A DNA stretch of 64,000 bases from Fragum whitleyi (GCA_948146395.1 OX411552.1:854001-918000); one strand, 5' to 3'; positions 34,901 to 43,196 are shown, counted from the stretch's first letter. The notes: a model not told the origin generated them from the letters alone. Numbers and translations: made by a program.

Positions 34901-37900
34901 CCATGAAGTACCAGTGCTTATTTCTGTTTTTCTGTCCATTTTTAGTATGAAGAAAGGTTGTATCAGAAGTATCACCCATGAAGTACTAGTGCTTATTTCT
35001 GTTTTTCTGTCCATTTTTAGTATGAAGAAAGGTCGTATCAGAAGTATCACCCATGAAGTACTAGTGCTTATTTCTGTTTTTCTGTCCATTTTTAGTATGA
35101 AGAAAGGTCGTATCAGAAGTATCACCCATGAAGTACTAGTGCTTATTTCTGTTTTTCTGTCCATTTTTAGTATGAAGAAAGGTCGTATCAGAAGTATCAC
35201 CCATGAAGAACCAGTGCTTATTTCTGTTTTTCTGTCCATTGTCAGTATGAAGAAAGGTCGTATCAGAAGTATCACCCATGAAGTACCAGTGCATATTTCT
35301 GTTTTTCTGTCCATTGTAAGTATGAAGAGAGGTCGTTTCAGAAGTATCACCCATGAAGTACCAGTGCTTATTTCTGTTTTTCTGTCCATTGTAAGTATGA
35401 AGAAAGGTCGTATCAGAAGTATTACCCATGAAGTACCAGTGCTTATTTCTGTTTTTCTGTCCATTGTCCGTATGAAGAAAGGTCGTATCAGAAGTATCAC
35501 CCATGAAGTACCAGTGCTTATTTCTGTTTTTCTGTCCATTGTCAGTATGAAGAAAGGTTGTATCAGAAGTATCACCCATGAAGTACTAGTGCTTATTTCT
35601 GTTTTTCTGTCTATTGTCAGTATGAAGAAAGGTCGTATCAGAAGTATCACCCATGAAGTACCTGAAGAGTGCCCATTTATGACATACAGAGATCTGAAAC
35701 GGCACTGGAAAAATATGGTAGGATTGGTATACATAGATCATTGATTTACAAAACTTTAATCCTGTAAAATATGTTTGAATTGAGTAAGGAAGGAAAGTCT
35801 TAAAATCAGTTGATGATACTTGTTCAATTTCATCTTTTTTAATATTTGAGCCTGTGCGTGAGAATTCCAACAATTAAAAAAAAGCGCAAAGCAAAAAGTC
35901 TGACTCTGACTTGATCCTGTGCATGAGAATTCCAACAATTTCAAAAAAGCGCCCAGCAAAAACTCCGACCAGCCTGTGCATCTGCACAGTCTGACCAGAG
36001 TCTTTACTATGCATTTAGTAGATAGATAAGGTCTCAAAGTATCTGTAGACCATCAGGTAACTTTATATTTACAGTATGTGGCTGTCTACGCTATTCAATG
36101 TTCGCCCCTCACAAACAATTCAAATTGTGGAAATGTCACTCACAGGCTCATTTTATATCATGTTCAAATAACTGTTTTAAAAGCTTAATTACGTAAATGG
36201 AAACAAATTTTTGATGTGATTTGGATGTAATTATGCTGAATCAATTCTTGCAGTATATGATCAATTCCTTTTTTTCAAGTGTTTAGTTAGAACTATTTAC
36301 AGACTTTTAGTAATATGATAAAATTATTTAAATCTTTCAAGTAAGTGTTAATGGGTCACTTCAGTTCTGGCCTATTCTGCTGACCAGAAACACTAAATTA
36401 TAATTTGAAGTCAGAAATAGATGTCAAGTTTTGTACAATTTTCTTGTAAACCACTCAAAAGTTGTCTATGTCACTAGCAAGATCCAAGACCAGGTCTAAA
36501 ATCTAACCACCACACCTGTCTAGATCCTGGCCTGAGGTTATAAAACTTTTCTCATTCTCAAATCAGAATTATTTCAAATTGAGATTAAACATTCAATGAT
36601 GTAATGATTTTGTAATAAATGTATGAATATAAAAGATAATATTGATAAGTTGTTTATAACAACTTATTGATATTATCATTTATGCTCATACAGTTACTGT
36701 TATTTATAGTCTAAGTTTGAGAAAATGCTCAGCAAAGAATAAGAATGATTTTATAATCTCAGGCCCTGATTTACTCTTGTTTTTTTTCTACAGTATGGCT
36801 ACCGTCTTCCAGAAGAGGATACTGGTATTATTTACTATCAAATATCTTTTGGAAATATAGGTGGGAAACTTTTTACATATCCTTTATGTGAATTTTGTGA
36901 AGGCTAAGATCATATTTGTATGATTTCATTTCTTCTTAATATTTTTGTAGATGTTGTCATACAGTTTACAACCCTTTATTCACTCTGTTCCTGTTCAAGA
37001 AAACCAATTGTGAATATACTTGAACTTTGGTGACTATTAAGCCAAGGGTGCAAACATTGCTGTTAGACTGAAATATTGTTAAAGTTTAAGAATAGCAGGT
37101 TCTAATTCCCTTCTCATTCTGCTCACAGCATAATGATTCTTACTCTACACAAAGCTCTGGAAGACAGTATACTGGGTTTGACACTAACTTCTTTTTGCTA
37201 CCAGCCTGAAGGACCTGTTAGCCCTAAATAATACAGGTCCTCCCTGATAAGAACAGGTCCTACAAGAAAACCATGTTTGATTTAAGCAATTTAAGGGATA
37301 AATTGCAAGGAAAATATTGTTAGAAAAGAAGAAATTGCTTTTGACAAGCAATTTCTTCTTTTTCTACAATGTTTTCCACTAGATTTTAGTTTTGGAAAGG
37401 CAGTTACTGGACAAATTTTAAATACTTAGTGTCACCATTAACTACAGGCCTGAAGGACCTGTAGCATGGTAACATCTATCAGTTCTCCATAAAATCCGCA
37501 GGTCTCAAGCCCAAGGACTGGTGTTAGTGTCAGTCCCTACAGTATAGAATAAGACCAGCCTACACAGAAATGTAATCTGTTCTCAGCTTAGACTGCCTGC
37601 TTTTTACTTTATTATAGTCTGGAAAACATTCATACTAGCTGAAATTTCCCATAACTTGTCTATTTGTTTGAAACAAAATTTTTAGCAGGATAAGGATATG
37701 TAGAAAGAAAATATGCACTTTCAGGGTCTGTGATCCTTAATTTGGAGGAAAGTACATCAGTGGGGGAACATTTACTCTGCTATTTTTGTAGAAAGCCTGT
37801 AAGTTTTGACATGTAGTGGTTCATTTAGTTATAAAGAACTGAAATTCAAAGCATTAACCAAGTATATGGTCGGTTGAGTTCTAAAACCCTATAAGTACAG

Positions 37901-40473
37901 CTTGATAAAAGCTGTAGGTACAAGATTTAGAATTCAACATACAAAATAATCTTAAGAATCTTAAATTGTTATCTTTGAATTAAAGACAACCAATTATATG
38001 CAAGAAAATGTACATTTTTTCTAGACATGAAAATTTATTTATTAGGGGAGAAAATTGATTTATCAATGGAGAAAAATGGTTTTAGGGGAAAACTTTTCTG
38101 AGGGGAAGAGGCCTGTAAACGGCCCCAGTTTCTTAGTAAAAAAACCCTATGACTTTGTAAGAAGTCAGTCCTTAACATTGTGTAGATACCCAGAGTTATG
38201 TTTACGAGGTAGAGATCTACAGCGTATATCCAGAGTGGACCCTAAACCCATCATGAGAGCATTCATGCAGGAAATACAGACCAAGTTTCCTACTGTCTGT
38301 GGATTCCCATTTAAACTACAGTCAAAAGCTAAATTCACTTCTGTGGACTTTCAAACAGGCTTGGAGGTAGGAATATTTTGTTCAAATATTTTCTTTGAAA
38401 TCTTCTTTATGCAAGTCAAAAGGTATGCTTACTTAAAATTTGGAAGCAATTTTGTTCTTGAAGACAAAGGCAGTCTGCACTAAGATAATGGTCTTACAAC
38501 AAATGATGCTAAAAGAATAGTAAAAGTTAACAACTTCAGAAATAAAATCGACTTAATGCCCAATTCAACACATTCAAGCTAGACAAGTAATTTAAGTGCT
38601 TCTTTATTTCACTCACTGCTGTCATAGTACTGTTTCAAATCCCGTACACGAACAAATCTTTATTTTACCATTAAACAGGCTACACCTCAGACTCCAGCCA
38701 ACCTTACCAACAAGACCAGCAATACACGACCACAGTTATATAGGAGTAAATCAGACATGGACAGACTGATGAACACAAATATACACATAAACCCAGCAGA
38801 ACATAAACAAACAACAAGTGGAAACCAAACACCATCAAACACAGTGGTTGGAATGAACAGTAATGCACAACATGGATCAGCTGAACATAAACAGACAAGT
38901 ATCGTAAACACAGCACTGACAAACAGAGTGGTGCAGAATAAAACAGCGGGTAATCTCAGTAGAAATACATTGACACCAAGTGAGAATGGCCACAATACCC
39001 AACAGACATGTGAACAAACACCACTGATACAGAGACCAATCCAACCCTGTTTTAACTCAAATAATGTAAATATTCAAAGTTCTAGTGCAACCACGGAAAC
39101 ACCAAGTAACAGTAATGTTTATGACCAGGAGCATCCATCTGTTAGAAAACTTTTCCCAAAATTTAATGTGAAAAAGAGCCTTTTTAAAGGATCAAGCTCT
39201 ACAGATCAAAGTAAAACACCAAAGTATGTTCCACAGTTTGTATCAACACAGAGACCTTTTGCAGTAGTTTCTGCCACAAAAAAGGCCACATCAGCTGAGC
39301 TACACACTCCAACCCTTGATATAGATAAAAAGGCTGGAGTAAGATTTAGTGACATCACATCAGTTAAAACATTTGGTACCAGCCCCGTAACACTAGTGGC
39401 CTCAAATGGGGATCAGTCAGGGAATAAGGTCACACCAAGGTTTTTCCAGAAGAAACCCAAATCTTCCACCATTGTACCAAATACAGCCCCCAGTATAGTC
39501 AAGTCAAAGCCTGCAGTAAGAGATGGGGCACCTGAAACAAAACAGAAGTCTGGGAAAAGAACCAAAACAACTAAGGTTTGTACAATAACAGATTTACTTG
39601 TCATGCTGAATGCAGAATATCAAAGTACAGATAATAGGGAGTTACAAACTCTAGTCTAAAATCAATGAAACCCTAGGATGTTGGTACTCACTGGAAATGT
39701 CTCAACACCATAATTCAAATGAGTACACACAAGATAGGGTTAAGCAAGAATAAGTGAAATATTCAAATTTGAAATCCAAAATCCCCCCCTGTCTGTCTCC
39801 TGTCTGTAGCTTTGGAATATTCCTGATTTGGCAGGGGGTATAAACAAGGATCAGTCTGCACTTATGTGCAGTCTGATCTTTAAGTCCAAACTTCATGATT
39901 TCCTTTTTTATTTGCGAAAAAGAAAATGAAAATCATATTTTCAAAATAAATACCATCTCAAAATTGGTGAATACATTGCTTTCAGCATTTTTATTTTAAT
40001 GCACTTCTACCAAGGTTTTTATTCAGCATGATAAGGGATAATTTACCACTCAATGTACAGTGGTTGCTAGCAATAAATAGTCGCTTGATACACATCAAAA
40101 GAAAGATAATTTTAAATTACCAATTAAGTGATTAATGGATTGAATTGTTACTTCTAAAACATCACTAGTGCAACTTTTTTATATTTACCATCTTTAATTT
40201 TTATACGCCCATTATCCATGGTGTCCAGGTAGTACTTGGCGTCAACTTCTTTGTCCGTATTGACTTGAAACTTGATAGTTATATTCTTCTCTTGATTACA
40301 GAGTGCAGTGCAAAAGACTATAACTCTACATAGCTTTTTTCAGTTAGTGCCCTTTGTTATTTTTCATTCAGTAGTGTAAAAGGCATATCTTGTAACCATT
40401 TACCACCTTGTTTTACTTTCAGGATGGCTCAAAGGAGGTAAAGAAAAGGAAGTTAAAGAAGGCAGAAGACTGA
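19829..40473 (+). CDS. C18orf63: C18orf63-like protein (whole gene, spliced)
   Basis: Homologue of the uncharacterised vertebrate protein C18orf63 (from memory, Pfam DUF4708); no function is established. Exons: 19829-19989, 20450-20531, 21204-21260, 23368-23479, 24230-24271, 25191-25267, 28528-28637, 35621-35717, 36794-36887, 38137-38366, 38679-39575, 40423-40473. All phases join, giving about 669 residues; the human protein is about 685. The N-terminal conserved domain follows the human protein block by block: FTNLPPLDQLFAV, CLKYTLQARISPNWN, GRDFL, DWCFIMPS, MKKGRIRSITHEVPEECPF, HWKNMYGYRLPEED, VDPKPIMRAF and VCGFPFKL. A long Ser/Thr/Asn-rich, probably disordered tail contains PKYVPQFV and ends in a basic KKRKLKKAED. 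Intron 7 carries the 75-bp array made from exon 8. The start ATG gives MHDS, like the human MNDS. The exon 9/10 join is the weak point. Confidence 0.9.
20450..20531 (+). CDS. C18orf63: C18orf63-like exon 2
   Basis: Acceptor TTTCAG, donor GTACTT. One base completes the previous codon, then EFIFTEPDVIGTPSADISDN and CFYLISQ. Confidence 0.85.
21204..21260 (+). CDS. C18orf63: C18orf63-like exon 3
   Basis: Acceptor TTACAG, donor GTACTT, 19 codons: ASVIKSGRIQARINKVGLQ. Phase 0 on both sides. Confidence 0.8.
21318..22640 (+). repeat. Tandem ~155-bp repeat element, Helentron-like (C18orf63 intron 3)
   Basis: Head CCCAAACCGGTTACCGGTTGGGGGAC, a TGTCCGTCTGTCCCTCTGTCC tract, about eight units of CTCCTAAACTATAAGTGCTA ... 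TTATTGCCCTTTGTTGTTTT, then a GGTGGGGGACTCCTGTATTG tail. Confidence 0.85.
22733..23010 (+). mobile_element. tRNA-derived SINE
   Basis: A-box-like TGGTCTAGTGGTTAGAAT and B-box-like TGTGATCCAATCCCC about 30 bases on, a non-tRNA body, and a short repetitive tail AACTTTAACTTTAACT. Confidence 0.7.
23368..23479 (+). CDS. C18orf63: C18orf63-like exon 4
   Basis: Acceptor ATTATAG, donor GTAACT, 37 codons plus one base. VSKPYQATPDLYQSCLKYTL, then QARISPNWNKVGQWFLQ, matching human [20 protein letters not shown]. Confidence 0.85.
23490..23845. mobile_element. ~350-bp MITE-like element, same family as 14560
   Basis: Starts CTGTCGGTATTGCTTGAGTG, has AATCGTCTTGATGAGACTCTT in the middle, ends AAGTGGTTGCTTAACACAAG. 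It begins 11 bases after C18orf63-like exon 4. Confidence 0.72.
24230..24271 (+). CDS. C18orf63: C18orf63-like exon 5
   Basis: 42-base exon, acceptor TTTCAG, donor GTAAGA. With the G from exon 4 it reads GRDFLTLSGCVNGI; GRDFL is identical in human. Confidence 0.82.
24360..25150 (+). repeat. Diverged tandem-unit element between exons 5 and 6
   Basis: GTCCGTCGGTTGGCCGTTCTG head and two units sharing TTCAAACTTTACAG and CTCAG. Starts about 90 bases after exon 5. Confidence 0.5.
25191..25267 (+). CDS. C18orf63: C18orf63-like exon 6
   Basis: Acceptor CAACAG, donor GTTAGT. Reads KMDLTMNQSELFFTLEATAF then KTAPLK; aligns with the human stretch ending in IEACTIRLPPPELK. Confidence 0.83.
25609..25683. 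repeat. 75-bp palindrome
   Basis: AAAACCTATGTTGTTGGTAC with GTACCCACAACATAGGTTTT around TTAATGG...AATTCTAATGA. A degraded relative lies at 39668-39741. Confidence 0.8.
26100..26480. repeat. Interspersed element with AAGAAATAACGGTA and TAAGTGACGTCA
   Basis: Shares AAATAACGGTACATTATCA, ATAAGTGACGTCA, CATTTTTGCAT and GAATAATC with 46610-46990. Confidence 0.7.
27228..27415. repeat. Interspersed element with GAAGAAATGACTTGC hairpin
   Basis: GGGTTTGACATTTACTC start; AAAAGAAGAAATGACTTGCT opposite AAGCAATTTCTTCTTATTCC. Confidence 0.7.
27590..28485 (+). repeat. Tandem ~135-150-bp element, Helentron-like (C18orf63 intron 6)
   Basis: About four units with AAATCTTCTTCTCTGA, GGCAGAAAGCC and GTAGCATAATC. 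It ends GGTGAGCGATTTAGGACCAT then CATGGTCCTCTT, a terminal hairpin type seen in other elements here. It ends 43 bases before exon 7. Confidence 0.75.
28528..28637 (+). CDS. C18orf63: C18orf63-like exon 7
   Basis: Acceptor CTTCAG, donor GTTTGT. 36 codons plus AG: VDDLDIIDSKLKAFLTDSTA to GSDWCFIMP. It ends in phase 2, so the next exon must begin with one base finishing AGN. Both the true exon 8 and the array units begin with T, giving Ser. Confidence 0.88.
28700..28975 (+). mobile_element. tRNA-derived SINE
   Basis: GCTGCTGTCAATCTAGAGATCGCAGGTTTGATCCCC is B-box-like. The body TTGGACTATTTGTCTCTCACC and GCAGGAGGCTAGGAAAGGAT matches the copy at 41665. Tail TCAATCAATCAAT. Confidence 0.72.
29051..30611 (+). 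mobile_element. 1.56-kb tandem-core element, Helentron-like
   Basis: Starts TACCCCCACCTACGAAGTAG followed by its partial inverse, then TGTCTGTCTGTC tract, about nine ~150-bp units (GGTCACATAGGTCAAAGGTC, CCCAAGGAAGTGCCCTAT), and ends GGGGTATAAGTCCGCTCTGA ... TTCTAG. TTTTAATTA is present on both sides (29042-29050 and 30612-30620). Confidence 0.85.
31540..31716 (+). repeat. Interspersed repeat, same family as 11382
   Basis: TCATGAAATGTGGCATGTGT, GTTCACCATCAC, AAGCTATCCAGAC, then GACAGTGCTCTTGTT. Lies about 120 bases upstream of the array. Confidence 0.75.
31835..33962 (+). repeat. 75-bp splice-acceptor minisatellite, subarray A (28 units)
   Basis: Units begin at the T after AG at 31865, 31939, 32013, 32088 and 32161, then every 75 bases to 33886. 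A partial pyrimidine-tract copy lies at 31835-31864. Each unit is TATGAAGAAAGGTCGTATCA, GAAGTATCACCCATGAAGTA, then CCAGTGCTTATTTCTG and a T-rich tract ending in ATTGTCAG or a variant. The first 42 bases equal the start of C18orf63-like exon 8; the rest equals the intron just before that exon. The leftmost four intervals are 74, 74, 75 and 73 bases, and the leftmost units carry ATCAAAAGT instead of ATCAGAAGT, so the left edge is the most diverged. Confidence 0.97.
33963..34209. mobile_element. 247-bp MITE inserted in the array
   Basis: Perfect 20-base terminal inverted repeats: TTAACCCTTGTCATGCTGAA at 33963-33982 and its complement at 34190-34209. A central short hairpin (TGCACATATGTGCA) is also present. 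It splits one array unit and appears to have lost about two target bases. Related copies are at 10883-11126, 39597-40041 and 49383-50068. Confidence 0.9.
34210..35620 (+). repeat. 75-bp splice-acceptor minisatellite, subarray B (18 full units plus a truncated one)
   Basis: After a truncated unit, units begin at 34279, 34354, 34429, 34504, 34579, 34654, 34729, 34800, 34871, then every 75 bases to 35546, followed by the true exon at 35621. The intervals from 34729 and 34800 are 71 bases because GAAA is lost, shifting frame. From 34871 onward all units are 75 bases and stop-free in the frame of exon 8. Confidence 0.97.
35621..35717 (+). CDS. C18orf63: C18orf63-like exon 8, parent of the 75-bp array
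   Basis: Acceptor ATTGTCAG, donor GTAGGA. T completes Ser, then MKKGRIRSITHEVPEECPFM and TYRDLKRHWKNM. Human has SMKMGQIINIFHAIP then CPFHSYGDFQRHW. The first 42 bases match the upstream array units; bases from 35663 on occur once only. That single-copy continuation identifies this as the real exon rather than another repeat. Confidence 0.9.
35848..36152. mobile_element. MITE of the GAGCCTGTG family (C18orf63 intron 8)
   Basis: GAGCCTGTGCGTGAGAATTCC, a direct partial repeat 76 bases on, CCAGCCTGTGCATCTGCACA hairpin, and GTGGAAATGTCACTCACAGG at the right. Confidence 0.72.
36518..36776. mobile_element. ~260-bp MITE with long inverted repeats (C18orf63 intron 8)
   Basis: Ends CCTGGCCTGAGGTTATAAAA and TTTTATAATCTCAGGCCCTG; centre AAGTTGTTTATAACAACTT. 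Ends just before exon 9. Confidence 0.83.
36794..36887 (+). CDS. C18orf63: C18orf63-like exon 9 (3' end uncertain)
   Basis: Acceptor CTACAG. YGYRLPEEDTGIIYYQISFG, then NIGGKLFTYPL, aligning without gaps to the human block ending IGERTFTYPL. The donor proposed is GTGAAT at 36888 (phase 1). GTGGGA at 36861, also phase 1, would drop GGKLFTYPL. Reading on meets a stop at 36905. Confidence 0.65.
37178..37400. repeat. Interspersed element with GAAGAAATTGCTT hairpin (C18orf63 intron 9)
   Basis: GGGTTTGACACTAACTTC start, AAGGACCTGTTAGCC, then AGAAAAGAAGAAATTGCTTT opposite AAGCAATTTCTTCTTTTTCT. Confidence 0.75.
38137..38366 (+). CDS. C18orf63: C18orf63-like exon 10 (5' end uncertain)
   Basis: Donor GTAGGA, phase 0 end. 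CLRGRDLQRISRVDPKPIMR, then AFMQEIQTKFPTVCGFPFKL is clearly homologous to human. The acceptor TTTCTTAG at 38136 fits the phase of exon 9 but adds about 20 residues absent from human. The AG just before the conserved part would create a stop with exon 9 as drawn. Confidence 0.7.
38679..39575 (+). CDS. C18orf63: C18orf63-like exon 11, long low-complexity exon
   Basis: Acceptor TAAACAG, donor GTTTGT, 299 codons. Rich in Ser, Thr, Asn, Gln and Pro, probably disordered. PKYVPQFV near 39219-39242 corresponds to human PKFVPVF. The frame runs on 28 codons past the donor into a MITE before a stop at 39657, so an unspliced form would be only slightly different in length. Confidence 0.85.
39597..40041. 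mobile_element. MITE of the TTAACCCTTGTCATGCTGAA family with an insertion
   Basis: CTTGTCATGCTGAATGCAGA at left, TTATTCAGCATGATAAGGGA-like right end, central GGATCAGTCTGCACTTATGT. The palindrome at 39668-39741 is inserted near its left end. It begins 21 bases after the exon 11 donor. Confidence 0.7.
40423..40473 (+). CDS. C18orf63: C18orf63-like terminal exon
   Basis: Acceptor CTTTCAG; DGSKEVKKRKLKKAED then TGA. A basic tail resembling the Lys-rich end of the human protein. ATTAAA at 40475 and AATAAA at 40864 are possible poly(A) signals. Confidence 0.78.
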   Translation, partial: DGSKEVKKRKLKKAED

Positions 40474-40948
40474 TATTAAAGATTGAAACATTTGAATGAT
40501 TAAAAATTCCAGTCAGCTGTAATTCTTTCTTTCATGACAGATTTTTATCTGCCATTTTTGATAGATTCCAAACCACAGACTGGATGGAAATTCAATATAA
40601 TTTCAGTGTAGAAAGAACCATTAGTAAAATTAATTTTCATAACGAGTTCACACTGTTTTTGTAAATCACAATAATAGGGTGGTGCAAACAAGTACATGTA
40701 AAGAAAGGGTATAAAATATCATGAGAACTTTTGATGACAGAAAAATAGGCTTTATTTCTTACTATCAAATCAAGGGGCCAGAACAAAATTATTGTGACTG
40801 TATATTCATAGTTTTGTGCTGACCCCATGAGATAACTAGCAAATGATATACCGTGAAAACTCTAATAAAACCCTGGGGTTTTTTTTTGAGAATCATCACA
40901 TTTCCATTAGAAAAGGATGTGCTTCTATCAGAGGCTAGGATACATAAA

Positions 40949-41024
40949 GATGGCTCGGTGCAAAACAGTTGTAACAGCCTATAATCATATATAGGCAGTT
41001 ACAATTGTTTTGTGCTGAGCCATC
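40949..41024. repeat. ~76-bp hairpin, family P1
   Basis: GATGGCTCGGTGCAAAACAG, TTGTAACAGCCTATA, loop, TATAGGCAGTTACAATTG and TTTTGTGCTGAGCCATC. Lies 3' of the C18orf63-like gene. Confidence 0.87.
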
Positions 41025-41664
41025 AAACTTTTTGTTAAGATGTTGCACTTAATGGATAAAAAATAAACATTATCACCATAAAGTATTAACATTTCATTAT
41101 GGGAGAGGTGCATAAAATCTCTGTTGAATTTTCTAGTCATCTTGATTTTGTGGGTATGGGCTTTTATTAAGAGGCTTCAAAATTTTGTAAAATCACATAA
41201 AAAAGGTTGATTTCAACCTCTGACTTGCTGTTACTATCCTGCACTAGGAATAGTTGAGCTACGCTGTCTTCCACCAGCTTTAGTATGTACTTGAGAAGAT
41301 ATTACGGAAAAAATGAAACTACTTGCAAAATCATCTTTTCCACTGATATTTTCTGTTTACACATAGGTTGTTTTCTTTTCAAATTGCAAAACCTTTTAAT
41401 TTCCATTTGTAACCTCTTATGGTGTAGACCAGTCTTAAGTTTTGAAAACTCATCTTATTTTTGTTTAAGTCTTTGTGAAACAAGGTTTATTGAGGAACCT
41501 TATTATATTATTTTTCCTTATAAATATTTTGTGAAGCTTATAAAATCTTGACATTTTATTTTATGCCTAACGGCCTAGTCAAAACCTTTTTATTTCACAC
41601 TGATTGGGAAACATGTTCTTGCAGTGAAGATTTATCCCTCTTTAGAATGCACCAGTGCTAAATG

Positions 41665-41910
41665 ATCATATTGGGCTACCGTCATAGTGTTGTTGGTAGT
41701 GCGTTGGACTGTCAATCTAGAGGTCCTTGGTTCGATCTCTGTTGGCGACACTCATCCTTTCAGACTATTTGTCTTCCACCAATCGGTGGTTTTCGTAGAC
41801 CTATGTGGGATAGCAGCTGGAGGCTAGGAAAGGATGTAATGGTAGTACTAGTGTGAGAAATACCAGGAATATGTTGTTATGTGCTCCAGCTGCATTGATA
41901 TAGCTGAACG
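41665..41910 (+). mobile_element. tRNA-derived SINE
   Basis: TGTTGGTAGTGCGTTGGACT ... GGTTCGATCTC (B-box-like), then CAGACTATTTGTCTTCCACC and CTGGAGGCTAGGAAAGGATG, shared with 28700 and, inverted, with 49775. Confidence 0.75.
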
Positions 41911-41950
41911 ATTGGTAAGAATTGGTAAGAGAATCGGTAAGTTTAAATTT

Positions 41951-42022
41951 AGGGGTCAGTGCAACACTATTGTAAGTACCTATAAATATATAGGCACTTA
42001 CAATAGTGTTGTGCCAACCCCT
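41951..42022. repeat. ~72-bp hairpin, family P1, GCACTTAC subtype
   Basis: AGGGGTCAGTGCAACACTAT, TGTAAGTACCTATA, loop, TATAGGCACTTACAATAG and TGTTGTGCCAACCCCT. Confidence 0.87.
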
Positions 42023-42936
42023 GGAAATATACAGGTCATCATCATGTTATCTGTGGTAATATTAACCCATTTCCACATAATACCACTTTCATGCCCCTGA
42101 TTAATAAAAACACAACAAAGCCTGAACACATTGTGCAAAATGTAACATTTTCTTCTTTGTGGAAAACGTTTTCTTACCAAGAATGAAAAGTTTTTCAAAA
42201 TTTTGTCAACAAAAATTGTTTTCTATAACTTCTAAATTTTGTCATCTAGTATTTGAACAAATCAAATTTCAAAATGTAAACATCAATTGAAATACTTTGT
42301 AGATTAAGAGCAGGGATGAGTAGAAATTTAATACCCGGGTCCTCTCATGTCGTTACCAGCAGGTAGTCTAGTACCCACTGATTAATGTCCATATCTTTAG
42401 TTTATCAAATAAATACAAAAGCAAATCCAGTTTCTGTAAAGGGTTTCTGACATACAATTCCGACATGGTTTTAAGAGATGCAGGTGTTGTGAGGTGTGAC
42501 TTGCTAATAAGTAGCCAGGACTCTCAAAACTATCTGATGTTAGTCCATAGGACCATCTGGGAATGAACTTCAGTCAAGAATTAAAGACTGATTAAAACAG
42601 TCTAAAATATTTTTCTGAAATGGATCCCCAAAGGTACAAAGTGCTTATACAATAAGTAGGTAAGGGGTAATGATTCAGAACACGAATAGGAACATTACCC
42701 TACCTGATACCTTGGTACTCGTCTCAGCTCTTATCAAGGCTGAAGTATAGCAATGCTTTATGTTTTCTCCAGAAACAGCTAAGCTAAAGATTTGATGCAA
42801 TACCTACACCTTACAACAGCTAGGAGCTTATACATATTCTGAATAACAAAAATAACGCATCACCTTTCAATGACAATTATTTCTGCCCTGCAATCGATCG
42901 ATTTACTGATATATCGTTTTATATCAGCCGGCTACT

Positions 42937-43196
42937 TAGTACATAACTCGGTGACCTAGTGGTAAATGCACTTGACCCGTGACCTGGAGGTTTGTGGCGC
43001 AAGCCCCACTGTCTCTTAGGTGTGTTTATGGGCAAAACACTTAAAAGCCAGCCCTAGTTCACCCAGCTGAAAAATTGGGTAGCAGTGGGTTTAAACCACT
43101 GCCTCTTTCTCAGGGATGTGGAAACATCAAGATTGAGTGTTCGAGAGCGATTCAATAAGCTCAAGCTTTTGTTGCAATTGAATTAAAATAAATTAG
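42937..43196 (+). mobile_element. tRNA-derived SINE, different family
   Basis: CTCGGTGACCTAGTGGTAAATGC is A-box-like. The body ends GTGTTCGAGAGCGATTCAAT and an A/T-rich tail GAATTAAAATAAATT. Confidence 0.62.

Noticed and set aside
31835..35620. CRISPR-like array of regular repeats
   Set aside because: There are no unique spacers: the whole 75-bp period is repeated, it matches an adjacent exon, and the context is a eukaryotic intron.
31912..35744. Very long overlapping open frames on both strands (up to 631 codons)
   Set aside because: A low-divergence repeat of 75 bases, a multiple of three, with no stop in several frames opens all of them automatically. Only the plus frame continuous with exon 8 from 34871 has a plausible coding route.
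38055..38483. 142-codon open frame taken as a single exon from its ATG
   Set aside because: Only 38137-38366 is supported by homology and splice sites. The ATG-proximal and terminal parts are intron sequence.
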